Shown in pieces: positions 53,975-62,652 of a stretch of DNA of 64,000 nt. Position numbers and translations under genes: made by a program. The number at the start of each line of letters is the position of its first letter. Within the stretch, counting starts at the first letter, position 1. The notes beneath the pieces were generated by a model, which did not search any database, had not been told where the DNA came from, and was given only the letters and a program-made list of their open reading frames with translations. The stretch comes from Clostridioides difficile_A (GTDB lineage: Bacteria; Bacillota; Clostridia; Peptostreptococcales; Peptostreptococcaceae). The DNA lies in NCBI GenBank assembly GCA_945909635.1, contig OX246690.1, positions 2,542,001 through 2,606,000 on the forward strand, written 5' to 3'.

Positions 53975-55591
53975 TTATTTCATACAAGCAATCCCTAGAC
54001 AATCTAAATATCTTTTGCTATACTCTGAACTAAATTTATATACTGAGTATGAACCCTGAAGGGCAAATATTTGTTCACCAGATTCTGGTTCCAGAGTAAA
54101 GTTTCCATATTTCTTAAAGGCTTTTTCTTCTCCTGCTGTTATAGTTTTTCCTTTTTTAGTTAAAAAAGTTATTTTACCTATTGTTCTAGCTGGTATAGAT
54201 AAACCAGTAAACCATCCTATAGAACCACTTATTTTAATTATATAATCATCCACATCTAAATCCATAGATACTATGCTACCCCCAAAAGGTTCTCCATGTA
54301 GTTGAGTTTTATATTTTCCATCATATACAAACTGTATAGCATCAACTATAAAAGCTCCTCTAAGTATAATTTTTGTTACTCTATTTCTATTTTTAGCAAA
54401 TTGGCTATCATCAAAAGTCTTGAATTCACAATATTCACTACACATTTCATCTAATTTCAATCTATTTTCTTCTAAGAAATTATTTACATAATCTATATGT
54501 TTCTTGGCTACTAGATTAAAATAATAATAGTTTGTTTTTTGCTTATTAGAAGATTTTTCAAATTCATTTTTCCATTTGTTTTTATCAAAGTTATCTAAAG
54601 AACTATATCCTAAAGCTTTTATTGCTTTTTTCCATGCATCTGACTGGTCATCTTTTCTAGTTGTTATTACTTTTATAACTTCTATTTTTTGATTTTCTGT
54701 TAAACTCTCATATTGATTTAGGCTAAAATCAGTACCATTCTTAATACACTTTAGTGCATATACCATTTGACAAAATGCTTTAAAGAAATTGTCTTGATTA
54801 TTTTTTTGTATCTTCACTTTATCATCAGTACAACTCCAATTTGGAACATATCTGTAATTGAGATATCCATAGTCTGGTATATGACCCATTCTTCCATGTC
54901 CAAGATATGCAATTCCTTCATATCCACCAACCTCAGGAGTACCAGAAACATTAATAGCATGCCAGCTACCGTTACGATATTCTTCTGCTTTAGTCCATTT
55001 AGTTTCTTCTATGTATTTACTTTCTTCTGCTATAAATTCTTTAACATCATTAATATACCATTCAGGTCTTCCAATAAAATACATGTGTGCCCATGTATCT
55101 GCAAGTACATGCATTCTCATTCCAATAAATTGTAATTTATATTCCTCAGCACTATGAAAATAGATAAGGTCATTTATAATAGAAGAAACAGTTTCACTAT
55201 TTGGTAAACACATTAATCTAAATCTTCTCTCATCTCCATCTTTAAATTTCCAGTTTGTTGTAAGTCCTGTGCTTTCTTTAACTCCATTATATTCATATTG
55301 GTTGTTCAAATTTCCAGGTAAAAAATGAAATGGTATCCATACTTTTCTTATTTCATTCAAACTATCAAGATTCCATTTATAGCCCCATGAAGTAAAATCT
55401 GCATAATATTTTTCAAATTCTAAAGTTGTCTGTACTGTAGGTAGTGTAAAATTTACATCTTCAAGAATCATACTCTTAGTTGATTCATCCACATATTGAG
55501 CAGCATAAGCTATTGTATTTGCATCAGAATCATTATAACCAGCTATTTTAGCTGCAAGATATGTACCATAATAGTGAAAATCTAAATTCAT
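53975..55591 (-). CDS. Phospholipase-C-like (DUF6765-type) protein with jacalin-like lectin domain
   Basis: 538 residues, no signal peptide. The start MNLDFHYYGTYLAAKIAGYN and the block MRMHVLADTWAHMYF (about 158-172, with His/Asp/His spaced as possible zinc ligands) resemble the DUF6765 family and, more distantly, zinc-dependent phospholipase C. From about residue 400 a jacalin-like beta-prism lectin follows: LRGAFIVDAIQFVYDG, FGGSIVSMDLDVDDYIIKIS, IGKITFLTKKGKTITAG, GEQIFALQGSYSVYKF. An enzyme-plus-lectin build suggests a surface- or membrane-targeting effector. Lacking a secretion signal and lying beside holin and endolysin genes, it may be released by lysis. No activity is known. Confidence 0.7.
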   Translation of the reverse strand: MNLDFHYYGTYLAAKIAGYNDSDANTIAYAAQYVDESTKSMILEDVNFTLPTVQTTLEFEKYYADFTSWGYKWNLDSLNEIRKVWIPFHFLPGNLNNQYEYNGVKESTGLTTNWKFKDGDERRFRLMCLPNSETVSSIINDLIYFHSAEEYKLQFIGMRMHVLADTWAHMYFIGRPEWYINDVKEFIAEESKYIEETKWTKAEEYRNGSWHAINVSGTPEVGGYEGIAYLGHGRMGHIPDYGYLNYRYVPNWSCTDDKVKIQKNNQDNFFKAFCQMVYALKCIKNGTDFSLNQYESLTENQKIEVIKVITTRKDDQSDAWKKAIKALGYSSLDNFDKNKWKNEFEKSSNKQKTNYYYFNLVAKKHIDYVNNFLEENRLKLDEMCSEYCEFKTFDDSQFAKNRNRVTKIILRGAFIVDAIQFVYDGKYKTQLHGEPFGGSIVSMDLDVDDYIIKISGSIGWFTGLSIPARTIGKITFLTKKGKTITAGEEKAFKKYGNFTLEPESGEQIFALQGSYSVYKFSSEYSKRYLDCLGIACMK

Positions 55592-55795
55592 AAAATCACC
55601 TCTTAATTTTATTTTAATAAATAATTATATGTGTACTTATATACAATTATTTATTAAAATAATAAATTAAATATTCAAAATATTCAACACTTACTGTCTA
55701 ACTAGCCATCAAAAACGCATAAATAGTCAAAAAACATATTTTTTCTAGAACTATATGTTTTTATAAATTTAATAAATATATTTATAAGAAAAAAT

Positions 55796-55831
55796 AGATA
55801 AGAAAAACTTTGATATAAATTTTTCTTATCT
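55796..55831 (-). terminator. Terminator of a vanished endolysin copy
   Basis: AGATAAGAAAAA and TTTTTCTTATCT around a 12-base loop, with a T-rich tail on the minus strand. It follows the endolysin remnant that ends at 55861. The surrounding 55592-55860 region otherwise holds only the promoter area of the lectin-bearing gene. Confidence 0.6.
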
Positions 55832-55860
55832 ATATACTTGTTTAAATAAAGCTTTAAAAC

Positions 55861-55965
55861 TTATAATTTTTCTTTTACAAATTCTCTAGCCTTATCCATT
55901 GTTAACCACACATCATCAGAATAAATCTCTGTAAATTTTTCTCCTGTGTCCTTGTTCTATTTTCT
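55861..55965 (-). pseudogene. Fragment of an endolysin C-terminal cell-wall-binding domain
   Basis: On the minus strand, NKDTGEKFTEIYSDDVWLTM then DKAREFVKEKL and a stop. It matches the fragment at 62948-63090 (RGEKFTQIY, NKAKKFIK), whose upstream part equals the CD27L-type LYVIGG...CNxI motif. Only the last 30 codons survive, without start. Confidence 0.55.
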
Positions 55966-56056
55966 TCTAAAAATATTTCGACAAATTGCTGATATAAGTT
56001 CTTAAATATGCTATAAATTAAAGTATAATAGACATTAATTTATAGAGGTATAAAAT

Positions 56057-56535
56057 ATGTTTCTAAATGATATATTTGATATTATTAAATTTAACAAAAA
56101 AAGCCCTATAGAGCAGTTGAATATTATTCAAGAAGAAGAAAAGCCAGACATAAAAGAAGCTGAAGAATATTATAAATGCAATTATAGATTTTATAATTCT
56201 CTTAAGGAGATGGTTTCACTAGAAAATATAAAAATATAAAAAACACGCATCAAAACCATCTTAAATTCTAAAAATAATCCATCAAGTCCATTAGTAATTG
56301 CTCTTATTGCTGCATTTATATCAATTTTCTTTAGTCTATTTGCCAACAATATTATAAAAGATTTTTATATTGCTGGTGCTATAATAGGAGTTTTTTTAGT
56401 GCTTATTTATATCTAATATGCGAAGCTCAGCAAAAATGGGATAGTCGCCAAAAATTCTATATGAGTTCGCTGCAAGTATTAGATAATATGGAAAATAAAA
56501 AACTTAAAGAAAGAAAGTATAAAAAAAGAAAGTAG
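56057..56535 (+). pseudogene. Broken small membrane protein
   Basis: An ATG after TAGAGGTATAAAAT opens a 60-residue frame (MFLNDIFDIIKFNKKSPIEQ to MVSLENIKI). A +1 shift then gives ILNSKNNPSSPLVIALIAAF and a second membrane helix (FYIAGAIIGVFLVLIYI), and a further stop/shift leads to CEAQQKWDSRQKFYMSSLQV and a basic tail. Together these make one two-helix protein of about 155 residues disabled by at least two mutations. Confidence 0.6.
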
Positions 56536-56558
56536 CAACTATCTCCAGTTGCTACCTT
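56529..56558 (-). terminator. Endolysin gene terminator
   Basis: GTAGCAACT, loop ATCTCC, AGTTGCTAC with flanking A/T; on the minus strand it is followed by TTTCTTTTTTTATA. Placed five bases after the endolysin stop codon. Confidence 0.8.
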
Positions 56559-56562
56559 CAAT

Positions 56563-57369
56563 CTATCTATTAATAAAATCTAACGATTTGTAAAGTGTAT
56601 CAAACCTATCATTACCTTTTATCATAGTGTATCTCTCTTTAGTTATAGAATCTATTTTATTGCATGCTCCTCCTCCTATAACGTATAAATTTTCTGTCTG
56701 ACCTGGTACATAATCTTTTATATCACATATTAATATTTTTCCATCATTATAACCCCAACCAACCACAGTTGCAGGTATTTTGTCAACCTCTCCATCATAA
56801 ACGATTGTATGTTTATACATGATTTTCCCCTCGCTATTCTCTTTATTATTTATAGTTTTATTTAAAATACCTTCTGCTATTAATTTAGCAACTATATCTT
56901 TATGTCTAATATAATAATCTGTATCTGCTTTACTGTCTACAAAACATACTTCAATTAATATCGCTGGTGCTTTTGTATGATTAAGCCAATACAAACCCCT
57001 TACATCTGATTTTGCACCTCTATTTTTAAATACTGTTGCTAACTTTTCATTGACTCTTTCAGCGTATATTTTGCCATTATTAGTTTTATATATTGTTTCT
57101 GTACCCATAGGATTTAGTGTTGTATTATTTGCGTTGAAATGTACTTGCACTGCTAAGTCTATGTCTTGTTTATTTGCTATTTGACATTGTTCAGATAGAT
57201 AATCATTCGATTTATCTATCTTACCAGTATATATAGTTGCTCCACCTTGTTTTAACCATTTCACGATTAAGTCAGTTAGTATTCTATTTTCTTTTCCTTC
57301 ATCTATATAACCCACTGCTCCTGTTCCTTTACCTATTAGTGTATGTCCTGGTACTATTGCTATTTTCAT
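56563..57369 (-). CDS. Phage endolysin, N-acetylmuramoyl-L-alanine amidase (CD27L-like C-terminus)
   Basis: 268 residues. The amidase-3 domain (1-175) shows the zinc ligands in IVPGHTLIGKG (His9), the Glu of IDEGKENR, VQVHFNAN and the catalytic Glu in ILIEVCFVDSK. The C-terminal domain starts at MYKHTIVYDGEVDKIPATVV and ends NLYVIGGGACNKIDSITKER, DRFDTLYKSLDFINR, nearly the same as in the C. difficile phage lysin CD27L, which releases this domain as a separate product. An internal Met near residue 184 fits that. It cuts peptidoglycan after the holin opens the membrane. The start overlaps the holin stop by four bases. Confidence 0.93.
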   Translation of the reverse strand: MKIAIVPGHTLIGKGTGAVGYIDEGKENRILTDLIVKWLKQGGATIYTGKIDKSNDYLSEQCQIANKQDIDLAVQVHFNANNTTLNPMGTETIYKTNNGKIYAERVNEKLATVFKNRGAKSDVRGLYWLNHTKAPAILIEVCFVDSKADTDYYIRHKDIVAKLIAEGILNKTINNKENSEGKIMYKHTIVYDGEVDKIPATVVGWGYNDGKILICDIKDYVPGQTENLYVIGGGACNKIDSITKERYTMIKGNDRFDTLYKSLDFINR

Positions 57370-57626
57370 TGTTTATTTTCCTCCTTTAATTGTTTATAAG
57401 TTTGGTTTATACCTATTGATATACCCCAGCAAATTACACCTTGTAAGACTGCATCAGCATTTAATCCTAACATCCATACTGAAAAACCTACTCCAAGTAT
57501 CAATAACACTACTGGAATATACTTGTTATCTAACTGTTTATACTTCTTACAACCGAACCCCAAAATATAAAGAGCAGCAACTAAAATTAGCAACTGCTCA
57601 GGTATGAAACTTATTAAATTATCCAT
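57366..57626 (-). CDS. Phage holin
   Basis: 86 residues with three hydrophobic segments (LISFIPEQLLILVAALYILG, YIPVVLLILGVGFSVWMLGL, VLQGVICWGISIGINQTYK) and a charged tail KQLKEENKQ, the layout of the Hol44/superfamily V holins found next to endolysins in clostridial phages. GGAGG lies upstream. The gene overlaps the endolysin start, so both are translated together. Confidence 0.85.
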   Translation of the reverse strand: MDNLISFIPEQLLILVAALYILGFGCKKYKQLDNKYIPVVLLILGVGFSVWMLGLNADAVLQGVICWGISIGINQTYKQLKEENKQ

Positions 57627-57641
57627 ATATTTTCCTCCTAA

Positions 57642-57872
57642 TTAAAATAGACCTCTCTGTATTGCAAATATAAAGAATCCTACAAGTGTTGTAATCATTG
57701 TTCCAATCAGCCATTTTAACATGCTTGTAAGCGAGTTTAAATTCTCGCATAGTGCCTTTAACTCTGCTTTAGACTCTATATTTGCTACTTTTAATTCATC
57801 TATTTCATCATTATGTTTATTTATTGTTACCTCATGTCGTTTCAAATTGTCTTTGAAAAGTTCTTCATTCAT
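57642..57872 (-). CDS. XhlA-like lysis protein
   Basis: 76 residues: an amphipathic coiled-coil (FKDNLKRHEVTINKHNDEID then LKVANIESKAELKALCENLN) followed by one membrane helix (LKWLIGTMITTLVGFFIFAI), the hallmark of the haemolysin XhlA family. XhlA cooperates with the holin and amidase in phage lysis. The gene precedes the holin by 15 bases. Confidence 0.88.
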   Translation of the reverse strand: MNEELFKDNLKRHEVTINKHNDEIDELKVANIESKAELKALCENLNSLTSMLKWLIGTMITTLVGFFIFAIQRGLF

Positions 57873-57894
57873 GAAAACCTCCTAATTTTTTATA

Positions 57895-57926
57895 CTAAAA
57901 AAGGACTTAGGTTTAATTAAGTCCTT
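57895..57926 (-). terminator. Terminator between tail fragment and lysis genes
   Basis: AAGGACTTA and TAAGTCCTT with an eight-base loop; the minus strand runs into TTTTTTA. It lies between the truncated tail gene and xhlA, so the lysis genes depend on read-through or on a promoter nearby. Confidence 0.7.
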
Positions 57927-57949
57927 AAAAATTTTTATATTGTTATTTA

Positions 57950-59016
57950 TTATTCTGTTAGTATATCTTTTATTATCAGTTCTTTTGTAACTGGATTTAT
58001 TGACTCTATATACTGTTTATTATAGTCTATACTTCCGTATTCAATATCCAAGTAATGTAGTTCTATTATTGTATCATGTTCTAATACATTACCTGTTGCT
58101 TCACCTGTTTGTAGCCATATTTTACCTGACTGGTCATATATAATTCTATTTTCTCTATCCATATCAACTCCATGCTTCCCATTGTACATTTGTAAGTTTT
58201 TTAAATCATACACATCTCGTTTGATTGTGAACCCATCATTTGTAAGTACTATACTTGAACTTTCTCTAGAACCAGATGAAGTACGATATCTACCACTATA
58301 ATAATATTCTTGTGCATAAAAATCTAATAAAATACCATTCGATTTGACTCCTTTATAATTATTATTTGATACTCCTTCTTGGAAAGTTGTATCTATCTGA
58401 AAATACAAGTTTACAGCACTAAGTTTAAAGTCTAACCCTACTATTGTCAATATATTGGCTGAAAATGTTCTTCCTCCTTTGGCATATTTTTTTCTTTGGC
58501 TTAACTGATTAGTTAATTCTGTTATCCTATTTTGCAACTCCTGTACACTAGCATCTGAACTATCAAAATAAGTCTTTATTTTCTCTGATAACTCAACAAG
58601 TGCATTATTTAAATTTGCATCTATATTTTTAAGCACTAAAGTATTTATAATACTTGTCTTCACATTCTTAAATCCTTCTCCAATTTCTACTAATTTGGAT
58701 GATATATATTGTAGAGTTGCATCTGTAACTACTATTTTAAGTGTGTGTATCGCATTGTCTGTAAGTTCATAGTTTATTGTTTTTTCTATGCTATCTACAC
58801 TAGTTTTTACCTCATTAATTGCACTAACTATATTTGTTTTATCTGTTGTTTCAAGTAGTGTTGTATCACCTATTTTATTATTAATCTCTGTCTTAACAGT
58901 TTCTATGTTGCTTGTTAATTCTGTTTTAGTTGTATCTATTTTGCTATCTACAGTTTGTATATCTTTTAATGTTGTTAAAATGACAGTTGGGTCTACTTTT
59001 AGATTAAAAGTGTAAT
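57950..59016 (-). pseudogene. 5'-truncated phage tail protein
   Basis: The frame is open from the stop at 57950 back to 59050, far beyond the first possible internal start (GTG at 58663). It contains KVDPTVILTTLKDIQTVDSK, helical tail-stalk repeats (KTELTSNIETVKTEINNKIG), IVVTDATLQYISSKLVEIGE, a coiled coil and a C-terminal beta domain of about 165 residues. Upstream the same frame runs into the relic of a BlaI gene at about 59016, so the phage gene has lost its 5' end by recombination. Confidence 0.7.
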
Positions 59017-59253
59017 ATTTTTCATTATCTATTATTATTTTATAATGAGATTAAAACTTTATAATATCCCTATCTAAGTAACATTTATCAACTAATCTTC
59101 TAGTATTTTTATTGTCCTTTTATGCCATCTATATATCTGCTTTATATCTTTTATAATTTCTTTTTTAGACATTTTAGAATCTTTTTTCCATAAATACTTC
59201 ATTATTATTAGTTCTGTTCTTAATAATTTTTCTATTATTATTTCTTCTTCCAT
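59017..59253 (-). pseudogene. Broken BlaI-type gene fused to the phage tail relic
   Basis: From an ATG at 59253, KLLRTELIIMKYLWKKDSKM then SKKEIIKDIKQIYRWHKRTI is nearly the same as BlaI-type repressor 2, followed by a frameshift (ILED stop), a second stop where the intact gene has IIKFQ, then IIIDNEKYY, where the sequence switches to the phage tail frame. The last third of the gene is missing. The upstream ribosome site and promoter region are conserved with the copy at 51.2 kb. Confidence 0.8.
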
Positions 59254-59465
59254 CTTATGTCGCTCCCTCATTCAGTATAACTTAAACTAATAATAGGAGC
59301 TTTTTAACACAAAAACTATAGGTAGACTTTACCATATTACCCACTTATTTAATTTATTTTTATATATTAAAATCATTATTCATATCTATAAATTTATCAA
59401 ATTTTCAAACATATATGTTAAATAATAACTAGTTCTATTGCACTCTTCTAACTGTAGAATGAAAT

Positions 59466-59554
59466 TAAATCACTAAAATTAGAGAACTCTAGTGACATAA
59501 ATATATATGAACTAAGATTTGTAAAATAAATTATCATTTATATCATCAACTTAT
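59466..59554 (+). pseudogene. Decayed c-di-GMP-I riboswitch (copy B)
   Basis: Aligns with the intact copy at 63460: TAAAATTAGAGAACTCTAGT corresponds to P2, followed by GACATAAATATATATGAACT where the intact copy has GACGCAAAGC. The 3' side keeps CATCAACTTATAAAAA. Key ligand-binding positions are gone. The remaining sequence up to the SDR gene at 59715 is AT-rich and must hold its promoter. Confidence 0.6.
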
Positions 59555-59714
59555 AAAAAACATATACTATTTTTGTTTTTATGAAACTTTTTTACTTGGG
59601 TAATAATATGTATGTTTTTAAAAAAAGTATCTTTCTAAAATAAAATCACAAGTAGAATAGATTTCATATAAAAAGGTTATTTTAATACTAAAATAATAAA
59701 AGGAGTTATTTATT

Positions 59715-60527
59715 ATGTCAGCTATAATTAAAGATAGATTTAAGGATAAAGTTATGATTGTAACAGGAGCATCAGGAGGAATAGGTAAGGCAATAGCATT
59801 AAGAGCTGCCAAAGAAGGAGCAAAATTAGTATTAGCAGATAAAAAAGAAGAAATGGGTAAAAAAACTTTGATGGAAATAAAAGAGATAACTCCAAATGTA
59901 GAATTCTTAATACTAGACTTGAAAACTTCACAGAATTGTAAAAAAGTTATCGACACAGCAATTAGTAAATTTGGAAGATTAGATATACTAATAAATAATG
60001 CTGGAATCACTGGAACACCTGCCCCTGTTCATGAAATGTCAGAAGAAATGTTTAGACATGTCTTTGATTGTAATGTTATGTCAGCATTTCATTGTTCACA
60101 CTTTAGCATAAATGAAATGATAAAATTTGGCAACGGAGGAGTAGTAATAAATGTATCTTCAGTTGCTGGCTTAACTGGATTCCCTGGGCATAGTGCATAT
60201 GTTACTTCAAAACATGCTCTAAATGGATTAACAAAAAATATGGCCTTAGATTATGCAAAAAATGGCATAAGAGTAAATGCAATTAATCCAGGTACTACAG
60301 ATACTCCTATGTACCATGAAGCATTAGAATTCTTAAACAATAAAAGGAAAGAAACAGGAAGTAAAAATACTGAGAATGGAATAGTATCAGGAAAAACAGT
60401 ATCTCCACAGAATAGAGTAGCTTCTGCAGAAGAAGTTGGAGATGTCACTTTATTTTTAGCATCAGATGAAGCAAGCAATGTAACTGGTATATTTATGCCT
60501 GTTGATGGAGGTTTTACAGCATTTTAA
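59715..60527 (+). CDS. Short-chain dehydrogenase/reductase
   Basis: 270 residues, classical SDR: cofactor motif TGASGGIGKAIALRA, NNAGITGTPAP, catalytic SSVAGLTGFPGHSAYVTSKH (Ser, Tyr-x3-Lys) and ASDEASNVTGIFMPVDGGFT. It reduces or oxidises a hydroxy/keto group with NAD(P); the substrate is unknown (resembling hydroxysteroid and diol dehydrogenases). AAAAGGAGTTATT precedes the ATG. It is monocistronic and lies downstream of the decayed riboswitch copy B. Confidence 0.93.
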   Translation: MSAIIKDRFKDKVMIVTGASGGIGKAIALRAAKEGAKLVLADKKEEMGKKTLMEIKEITPNVEFLILDLKTSQNCKKVIDTAISKFGRLDILINNAGITGTPAPVHEMSEEMFRHVFDCNVMSAFHCSHFSINEMIKFGNGGVVINVSSVAGLTGFPGHSAYVTSKHALNGLTKNMALDYAKNGIRVNAINPGTTDTPMYHEALEFLNNKRKETGSKNTENGIVSGKTVSPQNRVASAEEVGDVTLFLASDEASNVTGIFMPVDGGFTAF

Positions 60528-60576
60528 ATATTTTTAAACAATGCTATTAATGATTTATATTTTAATAAATTATCAT

Positions 60577-60610
60577 AAAAGCACTCCTAAAATTATTGGA
60601 GTGCTTTTAG
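60577..60610 (+). terminator. Terminator of the SDR gene
   Basis: AAAAGCACTCC and GGAGTGCTTTT with a ten-base loop. Similar to the hairpin at 52325-52350, part of a duplicated stretch. Confidence 0.85.
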
Positions 60611-60760
60611 TATGATAATTTTCGTTCGTTTTATTATTACAACTTTTACTATAGTTTCATGTATCCTGTTAATATTTGTAATATTTTATATACTCTTTAT
60701 ACTTATTATTGCTATACTTTAATTAAGAAGATTAAATATAATATGAATTGGTGATTATCT

Positions 60761-60880
60761 ATGAAAAAAAATCTAAATACTTTCTTATGGTACATATTAG
60801 GTATATTTCTTTCAGGCTTTATACTATCATTACTATTTGATAAATGGCTATACTTAGTTTCTTATATACCTACACTTTAA
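60761..60880 (+). CDS. 39-aa single-membrane-helix peptide
   Basis: MKKNLNTFLWYILGIFLSGF then ILSLLFDKWLYLVSYIPTL, a basic start and one long hydrophobic helix. GGTGAT lies upstream, and a terminator overlaps the stop codon. The upstream 100 bases match those of the 105-aa membrane gene at 53544. The size and build are like small phage or toxin-antitoxin membrane peptides, but no antisense RNA or known family was recognised. Confidence 0.5.
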   Translation: MKKNLNTFLWYILGIFLSGFILSLLFDKWLYLVSYIPTL

Positions 60881-60912
60881 AAGGTAGCAACTGAAGATAG
60901 TTGCTACCTTTT
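60879..60912. terminator. Terminator of the 39-aa gene (third copy of the lysis-type hairpin)
   Basis: AAAAGGTAGCAACT, loop GAAGAT-like, AGTTGCTACCTTTT. It can also end the minus-strand gene whose stop lies at 60918. Confidence 0.8.
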
Positions 60913-60917
60913 AATCA

Positions 60918-61205
60918 TCAATGCTTAAATTTTGATACACTAAAATTTTTAACTTGAGTTTTGAATAACTGTTCAATCTCATCAACTATACTCTGTATCT
61001 TATTTTCATATTCTAAATCATAATATATATTTATCTCACCTATACTATTTATACTTATAGAATATTCTTTTCTTTCTATTATACATATATTTCCACAATC
61101 TGATAAATCATTCTTGTATATTGATTTTAATTGCTTTTTTATCTTAAGAAAGTCTATCGCTGGATAAATATTATTTGGATAAAAACACTTATCATGTATT
61201 AACAT
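60918..61205 (-). CDS. 95-aa protein of unknown function
   Basis: The ATG at 61205 has GGGGTGG five bases upstream; a GTG at 61214 overlaps that site. The soluble chain (MLIHDKCFYPNNIYPAIDFL, CGNICIIERKEYSISINSIG, then IQSIVDEIEQLFKTQVKNFS) is alpha/beta and unrecognised. It lies between convergent and codirectional small genes of the accessory region, followed by about 165 bases without a feature up to the response regulator stop at 61372. Confidence 0.5.
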   Translation of the reverse strand: MLIHDKCFYPNNIYPAIDFLKIKKQLKSIYKNDLSDCGNICIIERKEYSISINSIGEINIYYDLEYENKIQSIVDEIEQLFKTQVKNFSVSKFKH

Positions 61206-61371
61206 CTTATCCACCCCTTATCACTCTATTTATTAAATTTTATACCTTAATCATAATCATATTAAACATATTTTTCCATATTTTCATAATTATTTTATAT
61301 AAAGTATCAACTATATCTATTAATAAAATCTATGTTTGGGTAGAACCTCTTATCATTCCATTTGTAAAACT

Positions 61372-62052
61372 TTATATATTATTAAAATAATATCCAACTT
61401 CTCTTATTGTTATAATCTTCTGAGGATTTTTATAATCTTTCTCTATTTTCTTTCTTAAACCATTCACTGCAACTACAACACTATAATTATCCTCTAAATA
61501 TTCATTCATCCATACATGTTCATATATTTCTTTAATTGTTAGAGTCTTTTCCGCATTATCCATAAAGTAATTTAATAACCTATTTTCTGTTGGAGTTAAT
61601 TTTATCATTTTATTTTCTAGTTTTATGACTCCACTGGCTCTATTATATTCTTCTAATTTTATGTTATTTTCCTTATTGTTTGTATATGAATTCAATCTTC
61701 TTAAAATAGCTTTAACTTTCGCATATAATATTTCTAAATTTAAAGGCTTTATTAAATAGTCATCTCCACCAGAATTTAAAGCATTTAAAATACTTTGTTC
61801 TTCATTTATGTAAGTTATATGAATAATTGGGCAAGTAGTTATATTTCTAATTTTTTTACAAAAATCCCAACCATCACCATCAGTTAAAATTATTTCTAGA
61901 AATATCAAATCAAATTTATTACTAAATATTTTTCCAATAGCTTCTTTACAATTATATGCTAAATAGACATTTATACCTTTTTCTTCTAGAAACTGTTTCA
62001 ATTCTTGGCAATTATTCTTATCTCCATCAATTATCAATACATTAGTTTGCAT
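61372..62052 (-). CDS. Orphan OmpR-type response regulator with Glu at the phosphoacceptor site
   Basis: 226 residues from the ATG at 62052 (TAGGAG eight bases upstream; a GTG at 62061 overlaps it). The receiver has IIDGDK instead of a DD acidic pair, and the acceptor position reads DLIFLEIILTDGDG, i.e. Glu (residue 53) in place of Asp; the Lys of YLIKPLN is kept. The winged helix is complete (KLTPTENRLLNYF, TIKEIYEHVW, VAVNGLRKKI, VGYYF). No kinase is nearby. Glu may mimic phosphorylation, so the protein is probably active without a kinase or is controlled by other means. Confidence 0.88.
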   Translation of the reverse strand: MQTNVLIIDGDKNNCQELKQFLEEKGINVYLAYNCKEAIGKIFSNKFDLIFLEIILTDGDGWDFCKKIRNITTCPIIHITYINEEQSILNALNSGGDDYLIKPLNLEILYAKVKAILRRLNSYTNNKENNIKLEEYNRASGVIKLENKMIKLTPTENRLLNYFMDNAEKTLTIKEIYEHVWMNEYLEDNYSVVVAVNGLRKKIEKDYKNPQKIITIREVGYYFNNI

Positions 62053-62091
62053 TATAGTCACTCCTAAATATCATTATTTTTTCTATAAATA

Positions 62092-62190
62092 ACTAAGTAA
62101 ATATCTTTAGTATATTTTCTAATAGTATTTCTTTACCATTATAAGAAACTTTAACAACTATAAATCCATAGTCTTTATTCTTTTCATATA
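62092..62190 (-). pseudogene. Short coding remnant upstream of the orphan regulator
   Basis: On the minus strand, YEKNKDYGFIVVKVSYNGKE then ILLENILKIFT and a stop. It reads like the C-terminal end of a protein, without start or upstream continuation. The source family is unknown. Confidence 0.35.
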
Positions 62191-62652
62191 TTTTTATTCA
62201 ATCTGCATACTTTAAAATTCACACAAGATATGTATGTACCTAGTAAATTATTTTCACATATATATTTGATAAAATTATTTAAAATCACTTACTAACTAAA
62301 ACCAAGATTTTTATATTTTGATATAAATTATTTTAGACTATGTATTTTATTTTGTATTTCATTTGATTTTTAATTTACTGTATAAAGATAAATATCTAAA
62401 ATTACACAATCTAACTCTATATTTTTACTATCATAATTACATCTTTAACAATTTTATATGAATATACATTAGACTACTCGACTAAAAAGTATTTTAATTA
62501 AAGTCTAAAGTTTTAATTATTGCAGTACATACCAATTTACTTTTTATAATATTATTATAAATTAGGATTTAAATCTTAAATATTTTTAAATAATACTTGA
62601 ATATTAGCTTTAATATTAAAAATCATTATTAAATAATAATAAAAATCTCCTA
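62191..62652. other. Very AT-rich non-coding stretch
   Basis: About 460 bases with no frame, promoter or hairpin that could be supported. Composition is strongly A/T, as in the neighbouring inverted-repeat element. Confidence 0.4.

Noticed and set aside
58663..58665. Start of the tail protein at the GTG at 58663
   Set aside because: The frame with clear tail-protein sequence continues about 115 codons upstream, so this is an internal codon of a truncated gene.
61175..61390. 71-residue hydrophobic frame on the plus strand
   Set aside because: It overlaps the start of the 95-aa gene and the end of the response regulator, and has no ribosome site.
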